64,000 bases of DNA from Helianthus annuus (Eukaryota > Streptophyta > Magnoliopsida > Asterales > Asteraceae): positions 75,219,262 through 75,283,261 of the forward strand of contig NC_035434.2 of NCBI RefSeq assembly GCF_002127325.2. The letters are read 5' to 3'. A model generated the notes under the pieces. That model ran no database searches, was not told where the DNA came from, and worked only from the letters and a program-made list of their open reading frames with translations. Below are positions 11,387-20,740 of this stretch, one piece after another. A program made the position numbers and the translations under genes. The number at the start of each line of letters is the position of its first letter. Within the stretch, counting starts at the first letter, position 1.

Positions 11387-11908
11387 TGTGAGGTTCATTG
11401 GGGAACACTAAAAAAGTGGGGAACAGTGGGGAACCGACTCAAACAAACTCTGATTGGACTCATTCCAGCGGCGTTGGAACCGGCTCGTCGAACCCTAACT
11501 AAGATCTCTTAACCCTAAACCCTAAATCATAACTCCTAAACCCTAAATAGATTAGGGTTTGGCCTTTAGGGTTTAGCCTTAGGGTTTAGATTTATGGTTT
11601 AGCTTTAGGGTTGAGGGTTTAGTTTTAGGGTCTAGGGTTTATATTTAGGGTTTAGCTTTAGGTTTAGCCTTTACGGTTTAGGTTTTAGAGTTTATAGTTT
11701 AGATTTTACGGTTTAGCTTAGGTTTTAGCCTTATTTTTTAGCTTTAGAGTTTAGAGTTTATGAGTTAGGATTTAGGGTTTAAGGTTAAAAGATCTTAGTT
11801 AAGGTTCGACGAGCCGGTTCCAACGCCGCTGGAATGAGTCCAATCGGAGTTTGTTTGAGTCGGTTCCCCGCTGTTCCCCACTTTTATAGTGTTCCCCAAT
11901 GAACATTC

Positions 11909-11909
<1 letters not shown>
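11387..11909. mobile_element. foldback MITE-like element 2 with telomere-like core
   Basis: The arms at about 11387-11520 and 11779-11909 are inverted copies: both contain ttcattggggaac, tggggaac, gactcattccagcggcgttg and ggctcgtcgaacc or their complements. The core (11510-11780) is made of degenerate CCCTAAA units on the left that switch to TTTAGGG on the right, so even the core is an inverted repeat. A TA microsatellite follows the right end. Confidence 0.72.
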
Positions 11910-11910
<1 letters not shown>

Positions 11911-11988
<78 letters not shown>

Positions 11989-12088
11989 GTGTATATATAT
12001 ATATATACATATGTATATATACATATGTGTATATATATATATATATACATATGTATATATACATATGTATATATATATATATATACAC

Positions 12089-12121
<33 letters not shown>

Positions 12122-12203
12122 TATGTATATATACATATGTATATATATATATATATACACATATGTATATATATATATATATATACATATGTATATATAC
12201 ATA

Positions 12204-12236
<33 letters not shown>

Positions 12237-12380
12237 GTGTATATATATATATATATATACATATGTATATATACATATGTATATATATATATATGTATAT
12301 ATACATATGTATATATACATATGTATATATATATATATACACATATGTATATATACATATGTATATATATATATATACAC

Positions 12381-12468
<88 letters not shown>

Positions 12469-12616
12469 GTGTATATATATATATATACATATGTATATAT
12501 ACATATGTGTATATATATATATATATATACATATGTATATATACATATGTATATATATATATATATATACACATATATATATATGTATATATATATATAT
12601 ACATATGTATATATAC

Positions 12617-12651
<35 letters not shown>
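11911..12651. repeat. (TA)n array with catatgtatatatacatatg higher-order units
   Basis: About 740 bp of pure alternating TA interspersed with a palindromic unit acatatgtatatatacatat that recurs every 40-60 bp. Long Tyr-Ile reading frames on both strands are artefacts of this composition. Confidence 0.95.
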
Positions 12652-12654
<3 letters not shown>

Positions 12655-12994
12655 GAAGGTTCAAATGAAAACCACTGTTTATTGTGAAAACTCGAAAACT
12701 AATTAAAAAAGCCAAAAAAACATACCAATTTTTTTTGCAAACCAAATTTCGCAGGTTTTTATATATAAAAAAAAATTTCAAAAAAAAAAAAAATTGTGTA
12801 GTGCACATGTGTATGTGTACTACACATGTGTATTATTAGACATGTGTAATACAATTTTTTTTAAAGTTTTTTTATATATAAAACCTGGGATTTTTTATAA
12901 AAAAAATTGAAATTTTTTTTTGTGTATTTTTTAGGCTTTTTTTAGTTTGTTTTCGAGTTTTCACAATAAAAGTGGTTTTCATTTGAACCATCCC
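12652..12994. mobile_element. foldback MITE-like element 3
   Basis: It opens with ggggaaggttcaaatgaaaa and closes with its near mirror ggttttcatttgaaccatcccc. In between are A/T-rich arms and a short acacatgtgta palindromic centre near 12830. (TA)n flanks both sides. Confidence 0.7.
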
Positions 12995-13201
12995 CTATAT
13001 ATATATGTGTGTGTGTATATATGTGTATATATATATATATACATATGTATATATACATATGTATATATATATATATATACACATATGTATATATACATAT
13101 GTATATATACATATGTATATATATATATATACACATATGTATATATACATATGTATATATATATATATATACACATATGTATATATACATATGTATATAC
13201 A
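12995..13201. repeat. (TA)n array with catatgtatatatacatatg units
   Basis: Same composition and same palindromic unit as 11911-12651, lying between a foldback element and a second copy of its arm. Confidence 0.95.
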
Positions 13202-13340
13202 CAATTTTTTTTTTTGAAAATTTTTTTTATATATAAAAACCTGCGAAATTTGGTTTGCAAAAAAAATTGGTATGTTTTTTTGGCTTTTTTAATTAGTTTT
13301 CGAGTTTTCACAATAAATAGTGGTTTTCATTTGAACCTTC

Positions 13341-13344
<4 letters not shown>
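13202..13344. mobile_element. extra right arm of foldback element 3
   Basis: This 143-bp stretch is the reverse complement of 12652-12797 with only a few differences, including the run ggtatgttttttt and the terminal ggttttcatttgaacc. It has no left partner of its own next to it. It could be a half element, or the true partner of the arm at 12652 with other sequence inserted between. Confidence 0.65.
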
Positions 13345-13390
<46 letters not shown>

Positions 13391-13544
13391 ATATATATAT
13401 ATACACATATGTATATATACATATGTGTATATATATATGTATATACATATGTGTGTATATATATATATGTATACACATATGTATATATATATATACATAC
13501 ATATGTATATATATATATATATATACATATGTATATATATATAT
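13345..13544. repeat. (TA)n array
   Basis: Alternating TA with tacatatgtgtgtat variants, about 200 bp. Confidence 0.95.
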
Positions 13545-13930
13545 TGGTTAAGGATAGTGTAAAAAGGGGCTAAAGTGTGAGAAGTGTATTATAACACTAT
13601 ATATAATACTATATAACACCATATAAACACCGTATAACAATATGTAACACCATATAATACCATATAACACTATGTAACACTATGTAACACTATATAACAT
13701 TATATAACAAATATAACACTATACATCTATCATAGACATGCTATCAGACAACCTATAATGTTATATTTGTTATATAATGATATATAGTGTTACATAGTGT
13801 TATATGGTATTATATGGTGTTACATATTGTTATACGTTGTTTATATGGTGTTATATAGTATTATATATAGTATTATAATACACTTCTGACACTTCTCACG
13901 CTTTGAGCAGTTTTTACAGGATCCTCTACC
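13545..13930. mobile_element. foldback MITE-like element 4
   Basis: The left arm from ggttaaggatagtgtaaaaa, through gtgagaagtgtattataa, is mirrored by the right arm ending ttttacaggatcctctacc. The interior is a long series of tataacaccatat units on the left and their complements on the right, centred near 13740. (TA)n occurs on both sides. Confidence 0.72.
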
Positions 13931-14460
13931 TATATATATATATAGGGTAGGGTTCCAGCGTGAACCTAATCCCATGCGTGAACTAATCTGGACCATTGAT
14001 TTCCTTTTTAGTTGTTAAGGGTATGATTGTAATTATATAAAAAATTAGATTTAAATCATTATTTTAATAATTGAATTATGTTACATCTTTCCTATTTTAA
14101 ATTTATTATCCACATTATCTTTTATTTCATTTTTATTTTTTAGATTTTACCACCAAACTTCGGATTATGATTTTTAAGATTCACGTAACCTTCATATTTT
14201 CAACGGTATACACATGTGTACTTTGATATGAATTGAACAGTACACATGTGTACTCAGCATGGTAGATATGTGTAATTAGCTACATAATACATACATATAA
14301 ACAAAACTTGTAAACCTATTTTATATTAAGCAAATAACAATTTCCATAATGTTTGCCAAACCAAAAAAAACATACAATTACAAGTTCCAGTTTCGTGAAA
14401 ACAATAAACGCAACATAATCGGAAAAATAAAAAAGACATAGTCTTTTACAACTATTTGCC
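13931..14460. other. unassigned AT-rich stretch starting in (TA)n
   Basis: After a short TA run, the phrase gggtagggttccagcgtgaac looks like the outer end of another TA-flanked foldback element, but no mirror copy was found in the window. The rest is AT-rich with a tacacatgtgtac palindrome at about 14213 and 14244. No coding signal. Confidence 0.5.
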
Positions 14461-14463
14461 GCG

Positions 14464-14560
14464 TTGTATGCTGAATCATCCTTATCGACCAAGCAAAAAA
14501 CATACGTGAATCATCCTTATCGACCTCATACGTGAATCATCCTTATCGACCTTCCATCTC
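14464..14560. repeat. short tandem repeat (tgaatcatccttatcgacc)
   Basis: Three copies of tgaatcatccttatcgacc occur in about 95 bp, two of them joined by the same catacg spacer. Confidence 0.8.
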
Positions 14561-14689
14561 CACTTTCCTCGTTTACGACGTCTCCTATAATAACACAAAA
14601 AACTCAGCAATTAGTACTTTGCATAATTCACAAGTGTACATCAACAAATTTACACATTCAATACACAAAAAAAATATGAGATATCATAA

Positions 14690-14890
14690 AAACAGACGCT
14701 AAACACATGTGTACATCGCATTACAAACATAGCAAAACCAGAATACACATGTGTACAGCGCCTTAAAAATAGAGCAAAAATCAGAATACACATGTGTACA
14801 ACGGCTTTAAACCAAAGCAAAAATCAGAATACACATGTGTACAGCGCCTTAAAAACAAGCAAAATCATAATACACATGTGTACATCGCCT
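14690..14890. repeat. tandem repeat with tacacatgtgtac palindromic core
   Basis: Five copies of a unit of about 50 bp. Each contains the perfect palindrome acacatgtgt followed by ac.gcctta and an A-rich run with agcaaaa.cagaa. It lies directly downstream (minus strand) of the exon-fragment cluster. Confidence 0.75.
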
Positions 14891-14997
14891 TAAAGCAGTG
14901 AAAAAACTAATGACACATCTAATAATGACGGTGTATAGTTATAGTCCATTCAAATAACACATCAAAACTGTAGTTCTAGTTAGAAATAGACTAGTAC

Positions 14998-15086
14998 CTG
15001 AATTTCATGCTCGATGTAGTATAGTTCCCAACAGGCATTGCAACCTTAATGTTTCGACTTGAAAAGAAACTGAAATCATTACAACC
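14998..15086 (-). pseudogene. captured exon fragment, gene not recognised
   Basis: An 89-bp open segment on the minus strand is bounded by a GTTGCAG acceptor and a CAG/GTACTAG donor. It begins GCNDFSFFSSRNIKV and runs open through MPVGNYTTSSMKF. I do not recognise the source gene. It is included because it shares orientation, exon-like size and intact splice borders with the three other fragments to its right. Confidence 0.45.
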
Positions 15087-15222
15087 CTGCAACAAATGAA
15101 AGTTGATATTAGTGTCTGAGTAATTTTAAGGACGATAATTGTAGCGCATCAAGGGTGTGTCTGGAAAATGCCATGAGAAAAGGCTCAGGAGGTACACAAA
15201 GGTTCTAGAACATGTATTTTAC

Positions 15223-15310
15223 CGTTGACCCCATTTGGTATTTTGCGAAAATCATCAATTCCAAAAGACTTCTGTGTAGAATTGAAAGTGCAGTGATCTG
15301 TTCCTACAAG
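15223..15310 (-). pseudogene. captured exon of dihydropyrimidinase
   Basis: An 88-bp exon on the minus strand, with a TTTTTCTAG acceptor and a GTAAAA donor, encodes [14 protein letters not shown] followed by [11 protein letters not shown]. This is a highly conserved block of dihydropyrimidinase (the pyrimidine-catabolism enzyme, PYD2 in Arabidopsis), where GTDHC..FN is near-invariant. Only this one exon is present; the flanking sequence on both sides is not from that gene. The exon has no stop, so capture is fairly recent or the part was selectively kept. It cannot make an enzyme on its own. Confidence 0.8.
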
Positions 15311-15606
15311 CTAGAAAAATAGAACACAAGTTTAACCACAGAGAAATAGGGTTCAAAATAAAATATATGTTCTCCTTTTGGTAGGGTCAAGATGTGTGCG
15401 TGTGTAACAGGCCCTTTATGTGGTGTAATTTAAATCCAATATTCCTTTTGGTAGGGTCAAACTGGATCAGAGATCACAGTTGTCACTAACAAGAGTCTGG
15501 AGATTTAAATGTATCAGAAGGCAAGCCAGTTTTGGTTGCTAAATAAATTAGACGGCAGAAACAAAGCGACTAACGCATAATTTCACGACCTAATATCAAA
15601 TTGTAC

Positions 15607-15811
15607 CTTTTAAAGCCAGAATCTTCGAAATCGGATTCATAAGAGCCGAGTCAGCAGTAATCGGCCTACGTAGTGGATGCATTGGCATGTTCATATCAAT
15701 GATCACCACACTATTTTGTGGCGACGTTTCACGAACACATATAAACTTATCTGACACCATCGTTACATTCGTAAACGTAATAAACTGCGGATTGATCCCT
15801 ATGCTCGGCAA
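15607..15811 (-). pseudogene. captured exon of clathrin heavy chain
   Basis: A 205-bp exon on the minus strand, with a GATGTTGCAG acceptor and an AAG/GTACAA donor, encodes [16 protein letters not shown], then [16 protein letters not shown], then [15 protein letters not shown] and SKILALK. This is the start of the N-terminal beta-propeller of clathrin heavy chain, one of the most conserved stretches of that protein. It has no frame break. The preceding first exon and the remaining 1600-odd residues are absent, so it is a fragment and not a clathrin gene. Confidence 0.88.
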
Positions 15812-16157
15812 CTGCAACATCACAACACTCAAAATCAAATCCATAACCACACATAACTAGATCACTATCCAGCACACTTCCACAAAACACATCAATCATT
15901 TCAATCAATCATTCCACAGATCTGAAATAATTGAATATAAATAGCAATTAGACAGCAAGTAGTGATAGTATTCACTTAACATATTTTTTTAAGTTAAAAA
16001 CAGAATCCAACAAAATTCTAGAAAAAAAAACAACTAAGAGCACTGATTGCTTAACGTAATGTGGTAGATATAGTGGCAATAAGAGATCCATTTTATACAC
16101 AATTTGTGAATATAGGCCCATTATGTATTCACACAATTGACAAGATAACAAAATTAC

Positions 16158-16253
16158 CTTCAAATCTGCAATCTCCTGCTCCCGTTTTGCAATGGTTACT
16201 ATAAACGCAGCTTCCTATTTCTTTGCCTTTTCTAGCCTTTTCTTTGCCGCCAT
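16158..16253 (-). pseudogene. captured first exon (ATG, coiled coil) of an unrecognised gene
   Basis: On the minus strand an ATG at 16253 opens MAAKKRLEKAKK, then an in-frame TAG where a Gln codon would fit, then EAAFIVTIAKREQEIADLK up to an AAG/GTAATT donor. The Lys/Glu-rich heptad pattern predicts a short coiled coil. I do not recognise the parent gene. As the first exon of the cluster it may have supplied the promoter and start codon of the chimeric transcript, and the TAG would now stop it after 12 residues. Confidence 0.45.
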
Positions 16254-16545
16254 GGTGACCGGAGAGAGATCAAAACGACGGATCAGATGCGGTTATTCTG
16301 TTAGGGATTTGATTTGATAAAAAACCCACAAAAAACCAACAAAATGCACAAACACAAAACACTAAATCTCCAAAAAACATACCGAGAGAAATCGAGAGAT
16401 CCGGCCTTTTTTCTTCGATTCCCACGATGCAGCGATCCGGCGATCCAGCGAACTTCACCTGTTGATCAGCGATCCAGCGAACTTCACCTTTTGTTCGATT
16501 CGGATCTGAGAAATGAGACAGCGAACTTCTTCTGTTGATCAGAAA
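16254..16545. other. junction region between chimeric segment and gypsy pol, with short direct repeats
   Basis: Contains two copies of cagcgatccagcgaacttcacc about 30 bp apart and a third partial cagcgaacttc, with ctgttgatcag twice. It separates the ATG exon from the abrupt end of gypsy integrase near 16545. No terminal inverted repeat or Helitron end could be recognised here. Confidence 0.5.
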
Positions 16546-18837
16546 AACTAGTTCAGGACCAACCATACGCTTGTCACCGGCGTCTGCCCAACATAGGGGT
16601 GATCGGCACTTGTGGCCATACAGAGCTTCGAACGGCGCGACCTTTATGCTTGTATGATAACTGTTATTGTAGGAAAACTCAACCAAGGGTAGGTGAGTAT
16701 CCCAACTGCTGCCTAGATCCATGACACATGCGCGAAGCATATCTTCCAATGTTTGTATAGTCCGTTCGCTCTGGCCGTCTGTCTGAGGATGGAATGCCGT
16801 GCTTAGATCTAGCTGAGATCCAAAGGCTTCCTGAAATGATTGCCAGATTCTTGAGACAAAGCGTCCATCTCTGTCTGAAATAATGGAGGTCGGCACTCCA
16901 TGACGTGCCACAATTTCCTTCAAATATATCTCTGCCAGTTTTCCAGTGCTATCCTTTTCTCGGATTGGTAGCAAATGCGCAGACTTCGTCAATCGATCAA
17001 CTATTACCCATATCATATCGTGCCCTCTCGGGGTCCTGGGTAATTTTGTTATGAAATCCATCGAGATTTGCTCCCACTTCCACATGGGGATCTCTGGTTG
17101 TTGTAGTAGGCCAGACGGTTTCTGGTATTCAGCCTTAACCTTAGCGCAGGTCAGGCACTTTCCTACATAGACAGCAACGTCGCTTTTGAGTCTTGGCCAC
17201 CAATAATATTCTTTTAAGTCTTGATACATCTTGTCCGACCCTGGGTGGATCGAGTATCTTGACTTGTGCGCTTCATCAAGGATGACTTCTCGTAGGCCAC
17301 CATAGAGCGGAACCCAAATGCGCTTTTTAAAGTATAAGGCTCCCTCTTCATTTGGCGCCATGTACTTCAATGCACCTCGGAGGTATTCAGCTTTGCGGTT
17401 TTCCACCTTAAGGGCTTCTTGTTGTGCGTCACGAATACGTGAAGTGAGGTTCGATCGGATAGTCATTTCCAATGCTTGAACCCGTAGGGTCTTAACTCTT
17501 TCTTTTCGGCTCAACGCGTCCGCTACAACGTTTGCCTTTCCTGGGTGGTACTTAATCTCACAGTCATGATCATTTAGCAGCTCGACCCATCGCCGCTGGC
17601 GCATATTCAATTCCTTCTGATCAAATATGTGTTGCAGGCTTTTGTGATCTGTGAAGACTGTACATCGAGTACCATATAGATAGTGTCGCCAGATTTTCAA
17701 GGCGAATACCACTGCGCCCAGCTCCAGGTCGTGAGTGGTATAGTTTCTTTCGTGCACCTTCAATTGCCTTGAAGCGTAAGCGATGACCTTTTGGCGTTGC
17801 ATGAGCACGCAACCCAGTCCTTGTCGCGAGGCATCGCAGTATACCACGAAGTCGTCCGTGCCTTCTGGTAGTGACAATATTGGTGCATCGCATAGCTTGA
17901 TCTTGAGTAGCTGAAAAGCTTCTTCTTGCTTAACACCCCAGTCATACTTCTTGTCTTTCTGTGTAAGGGTGGTTAGTGGCTGAGCTATTCTTGAGAAATT
18001 CTCGATGAATCGCCTATAGTAGCCCGCTAAGCCCAAAAATTGCCGAACTTCAGTCGGGGTTTTGGGAGCTTCCCAATTCTTTATGGCTTCAATCTTTGAC
18101 GGGTCTACGTGAATTCCCTTCTCATTCACCACGTGACCAAGAAATTGTACTTTGTGAATCCAGAATTCGCACTTTGAGAACTTTGCATACAGTTTCTCTG
18201 TCTTCAGTAGTTCTAGGATGGTTCTGAGGTGTTGCCCGTGCTCTTCTTTCGTCCGTGATTAGATCAGGATACCGTCGATAAATACAATCACGAATTTATC
18301 GAGATATGGTTTGCATACTCGATTCATCAGATCCATAAAGACCGCTGGTGCGTTCGTCAGTCCGAATGGCATAACAAGAAACTCGTAATGTCCATAACGT
18401 GTTCTGAATGCCGTCCTTGGTACGCTTTCTTCTTGGATCCTTAACTGATGACATCCAGATCGAAGGTCGATCTTGGAATAGTAGCTTAATCCTTGCAACT
18501 GATCAAATAAGTCATCAATCCTCGGTAGTGGGTACCGATTTTTGATAGTGAGCTTGTTCAGTTCTCTGTAATCGATGCACATTCGCAGAGTTCCATCCTT
18601 CTTCTTCACGAACAATACTGGAGCTCCCCAGGGCGAGAAGCTTGGCCTTATGAATCCTTTATCCAACAACTCCTGAAGTTGTGTAGATAATTCTTGCATC
18701 TCGGATGGTGCAAGTCGATAGGGTGCCCTGGCTACAGGTGCGGCTCCTGGAACCAAGTCTATACGGAATTCGACTTGTCGTTGCGGAGGTAGTCCTGGCA
18801 GGTCTTCGGGAAAAACATCTGGGAATTCCTTCACCAC
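16546..18837 (-). pseudogene. Ty3/gypsy chromovirus pol relic (RT, RNase H, integrase), Tekay type
   Basis: On the minus strand one frame runs from about 18837 to 16546. It shows the RT palm ([19 protein letters not shown], then [19 protein letters not shown] and [16 protein letters not shown]), RNase H ([39 protein letters not shown]) and integrase ([52 protein letters not shown]). Sequence style and order place it in the Tekay/Del chromovirus group. It cannot function: the RT active site reads FIDG instead of FIDD (18271-18282), a TAA follows four codons on (18259-18261), and integrase is cut at about 16546, losing the GPY/F and chromodomain part. Confidence 0.9.
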
Positions 18838-19215
18838 AGGAATATCTTCGAGTTTCGGCTCCTCAGCCTTCTTATCTACAACGTGTGCTAGGAAGGCAAC
18901 ACATCCTTTCCTTAAGCACTTCTGTGCCTTAATGCAACTGATGATTCGAAGAGGTGCGTCTCGCTTTCTCCATGTACGATGAGGGTTTCATCATTCGCCA
19001 AAGGGATGCGAATGATTTTCTCATGACAAATGACTTCAGCTTTGTTCTTGGATAACCAGTCCATGCCGACTACTACATCGAAGCTACCTAATTGGATAGG
19101 TAAGAGGTCGATGCTAAATTTTTGCTCACCAAGTTCTAGTGTGCAGCCTCTAACAACTTCGCTCGATTCAACAAGTTTACCATTGGCTAGTTCTTATGGA
19201 ATAAGGAATTTCTAA
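18838..19215 (-). pseudogene. gypsy protease and gag-pol linker relic
   Basis: Minus strand. A frame around 19215-18960 reads LPIQLGSFDVVVGMDWLSKN, the flap and C-terminal part of a Ty3 aspartic protease, then IIRIPLAND. After a frameshift a short linker with several stops joins the RT frame. The DSGA catalytic motif and gag are missing: sequence homology ends near 19215. Confidence 0.7.
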
Positions 19216-19732
19216 TCTACTAGATTCTATTCCAAGTATGCGTTTAAATTCCACATAATTAACATCAAACAATTATTACTCTAGCAGAGTACTTAGTAGG
19301 CTTGTACTGAGGGAATCTACACGTGACAAGACCTGCTGTGGTTTCTGTGCACTGAATTCCATAATTATGTATGCATCCATAATTACGTAACTCCTTGCAC
19401 AGTCCGCACAGTTCATTTCATCCTCGTATTTCTTCCTTCAGTTAAGTCATTGTTTTCAGGCAAGGTCATGTATACTAGGGGTATTCTACATCTAGTACAT
19501 GTATATGCTAATTATCACACATATTTGTAAGTAATCCTTAATCATAGACAAGTGCTACCCTAGTGCACCCTAGGTCACGTAGCGTCTTTTCTAGACTCAT
19601 GCAAATAGTTTTAGGCAGTGGATGTCGCGGGACGTTTTATGCAATGAAAACTTTTTGAAAAATTGTTTTTGTGATAGGATCCTAGAGATTGTAGACTAGA
19701 CTCGAGAAGGAATCCTGGTTCACTACAATCGC
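19216..19732. other. truncated internal/leader sequence of the gypsy element
   Basis: About 520 bp of AT-rich sequence between the protease relic and the primer-binding site, occupying the place of gag and leader. No coding signal, so gag has been deleted. Confidence 0.5.
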
Positions 19733-19745
19733 AGCTCTAATACCA
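19733..19745 (-). other. primer-binding site (initiator Met-tRNA type), mutated
   Basis: On the minus strand tggtattagagct replaces the usual tggtatcagagcc next to the LTR end at 19749. The interior difference is C to T. Confidence 0.75.
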
Positions 19746-20151
19746 ATCTGTCACACCCCTTTCTGCGGCGGAAGCACGAGGTGTGATCATGAAAGGTTCT
19801 CATTGCATACGAAAGGTAAACATACTATATGCTCATGAAAATAACTTCAAATACCATAATTTGAAACATACGTTTAGCGTTTACATCGCTAGGTCACATA
19901 AAACATTGTCTTAAAAGTTTACAACTTTATTTAAAGATAAACATAAGCGACATCCAAGAGCATAAGTAAGACCACGCGCACATCCATCCTAGTTACCTGA
20001 AATACATGTGAGTTTTGGAAAAAAAAAAACGTCAACATAATGTTGGTGTGAATTCATGCAGTTTTGTATTTCACGTTTGTATACTTTGTATGAAAACATA
20101 GTTTGTGAATAAATCAAGTTTTCATATATAAATCCAGTTTCACGTGTACAC

Positions 20152-20285
20152 CACGTACTCATGTATAATTCAAATTCTTCTTGAGTACCCCACGTACTCA
20201 AGTATAATTCCCATTTTCTTGAGTACCCCACGTACTTCAAGTACAATTCAAGTTTTTCTTGAGTACCCCACGTACTCAAGTATTC
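20152..20285. repeat. tandem repeat in LTR1 (gagtaccccacgtactcaag)
   Basis: Three to four copies of a unit of about 45 bp containing ttgagtaccccacgtac and aagtataattc. Confidence 0.8.
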
Positions 20286-20587
20286 ATCAAGTTTTAGTAT
20301 GGTATGAAATTTTATGTAAATAAAGTATTCCTGTAAGTATCAGGATTGTTAATGGGTTGCAAAGCCATTAACATGTGACACGACATAGGGAGTCACCAAA
20401 CGTTAGGCATTTAATTGGTATATTCTGAGACACAAAAGCACTACTCGATACTCGCCCTCACCGAGAGTGTGGCTGCCCGGCACCCGTTAGATCTAACCTT
20501 TTGTTCTGCGGTCTAGGTATATTGTTGATTAATGGTGCTTCTGTACCCTATTCGTGACACGCTTCCTCGCATCATTTTTCATAGCGC

Positions 20588-20740
20588 ATCCTACTTGGTA
20601 CTCGTTCCTCACCAAGCGCGCTTCCCGTATTCTTATATCACATCACACTTGGTACTCGTTTCTCACCAAGTGTGTTTCTTGTATTCTTATATCGCTACAC
20701 ACTTGGTACTCGTTCTCACCAAGTGTGCTTTTTATTATCA
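20588..20740. repeat. tandem inverted-repeat units in LTR1
   Basis: Three copies of a unit of about 60 bp; each copy is a hairpin in which cacacttggtactcgt faces tcaccaagtgtg. The spacer gtattcttatatc is shared. Confidence 0.82.

Noticed and set aside
11795..13573. Very long Tyr-Ile-rich reading frames on both strands
   Set aside because: They are translations of (TA)n arrays with no codon bias or start context. The same sequence is open in several frames at once.
15596..15850. Clathrin heavy chain gene
   Set aside because: Only one exon is present, next to exons of other genes. The ATG-started frame begins inside the upstream intron. It is a captured fragment.
13931..16545. Assigning the exon cluster to a Helitron or Pack-MULE
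   Set aside because: No TC..CTRR ends, 3' hairpin, long terminal inverted repeat or target duplication could be fixed at the borders, so the carrier is left open.
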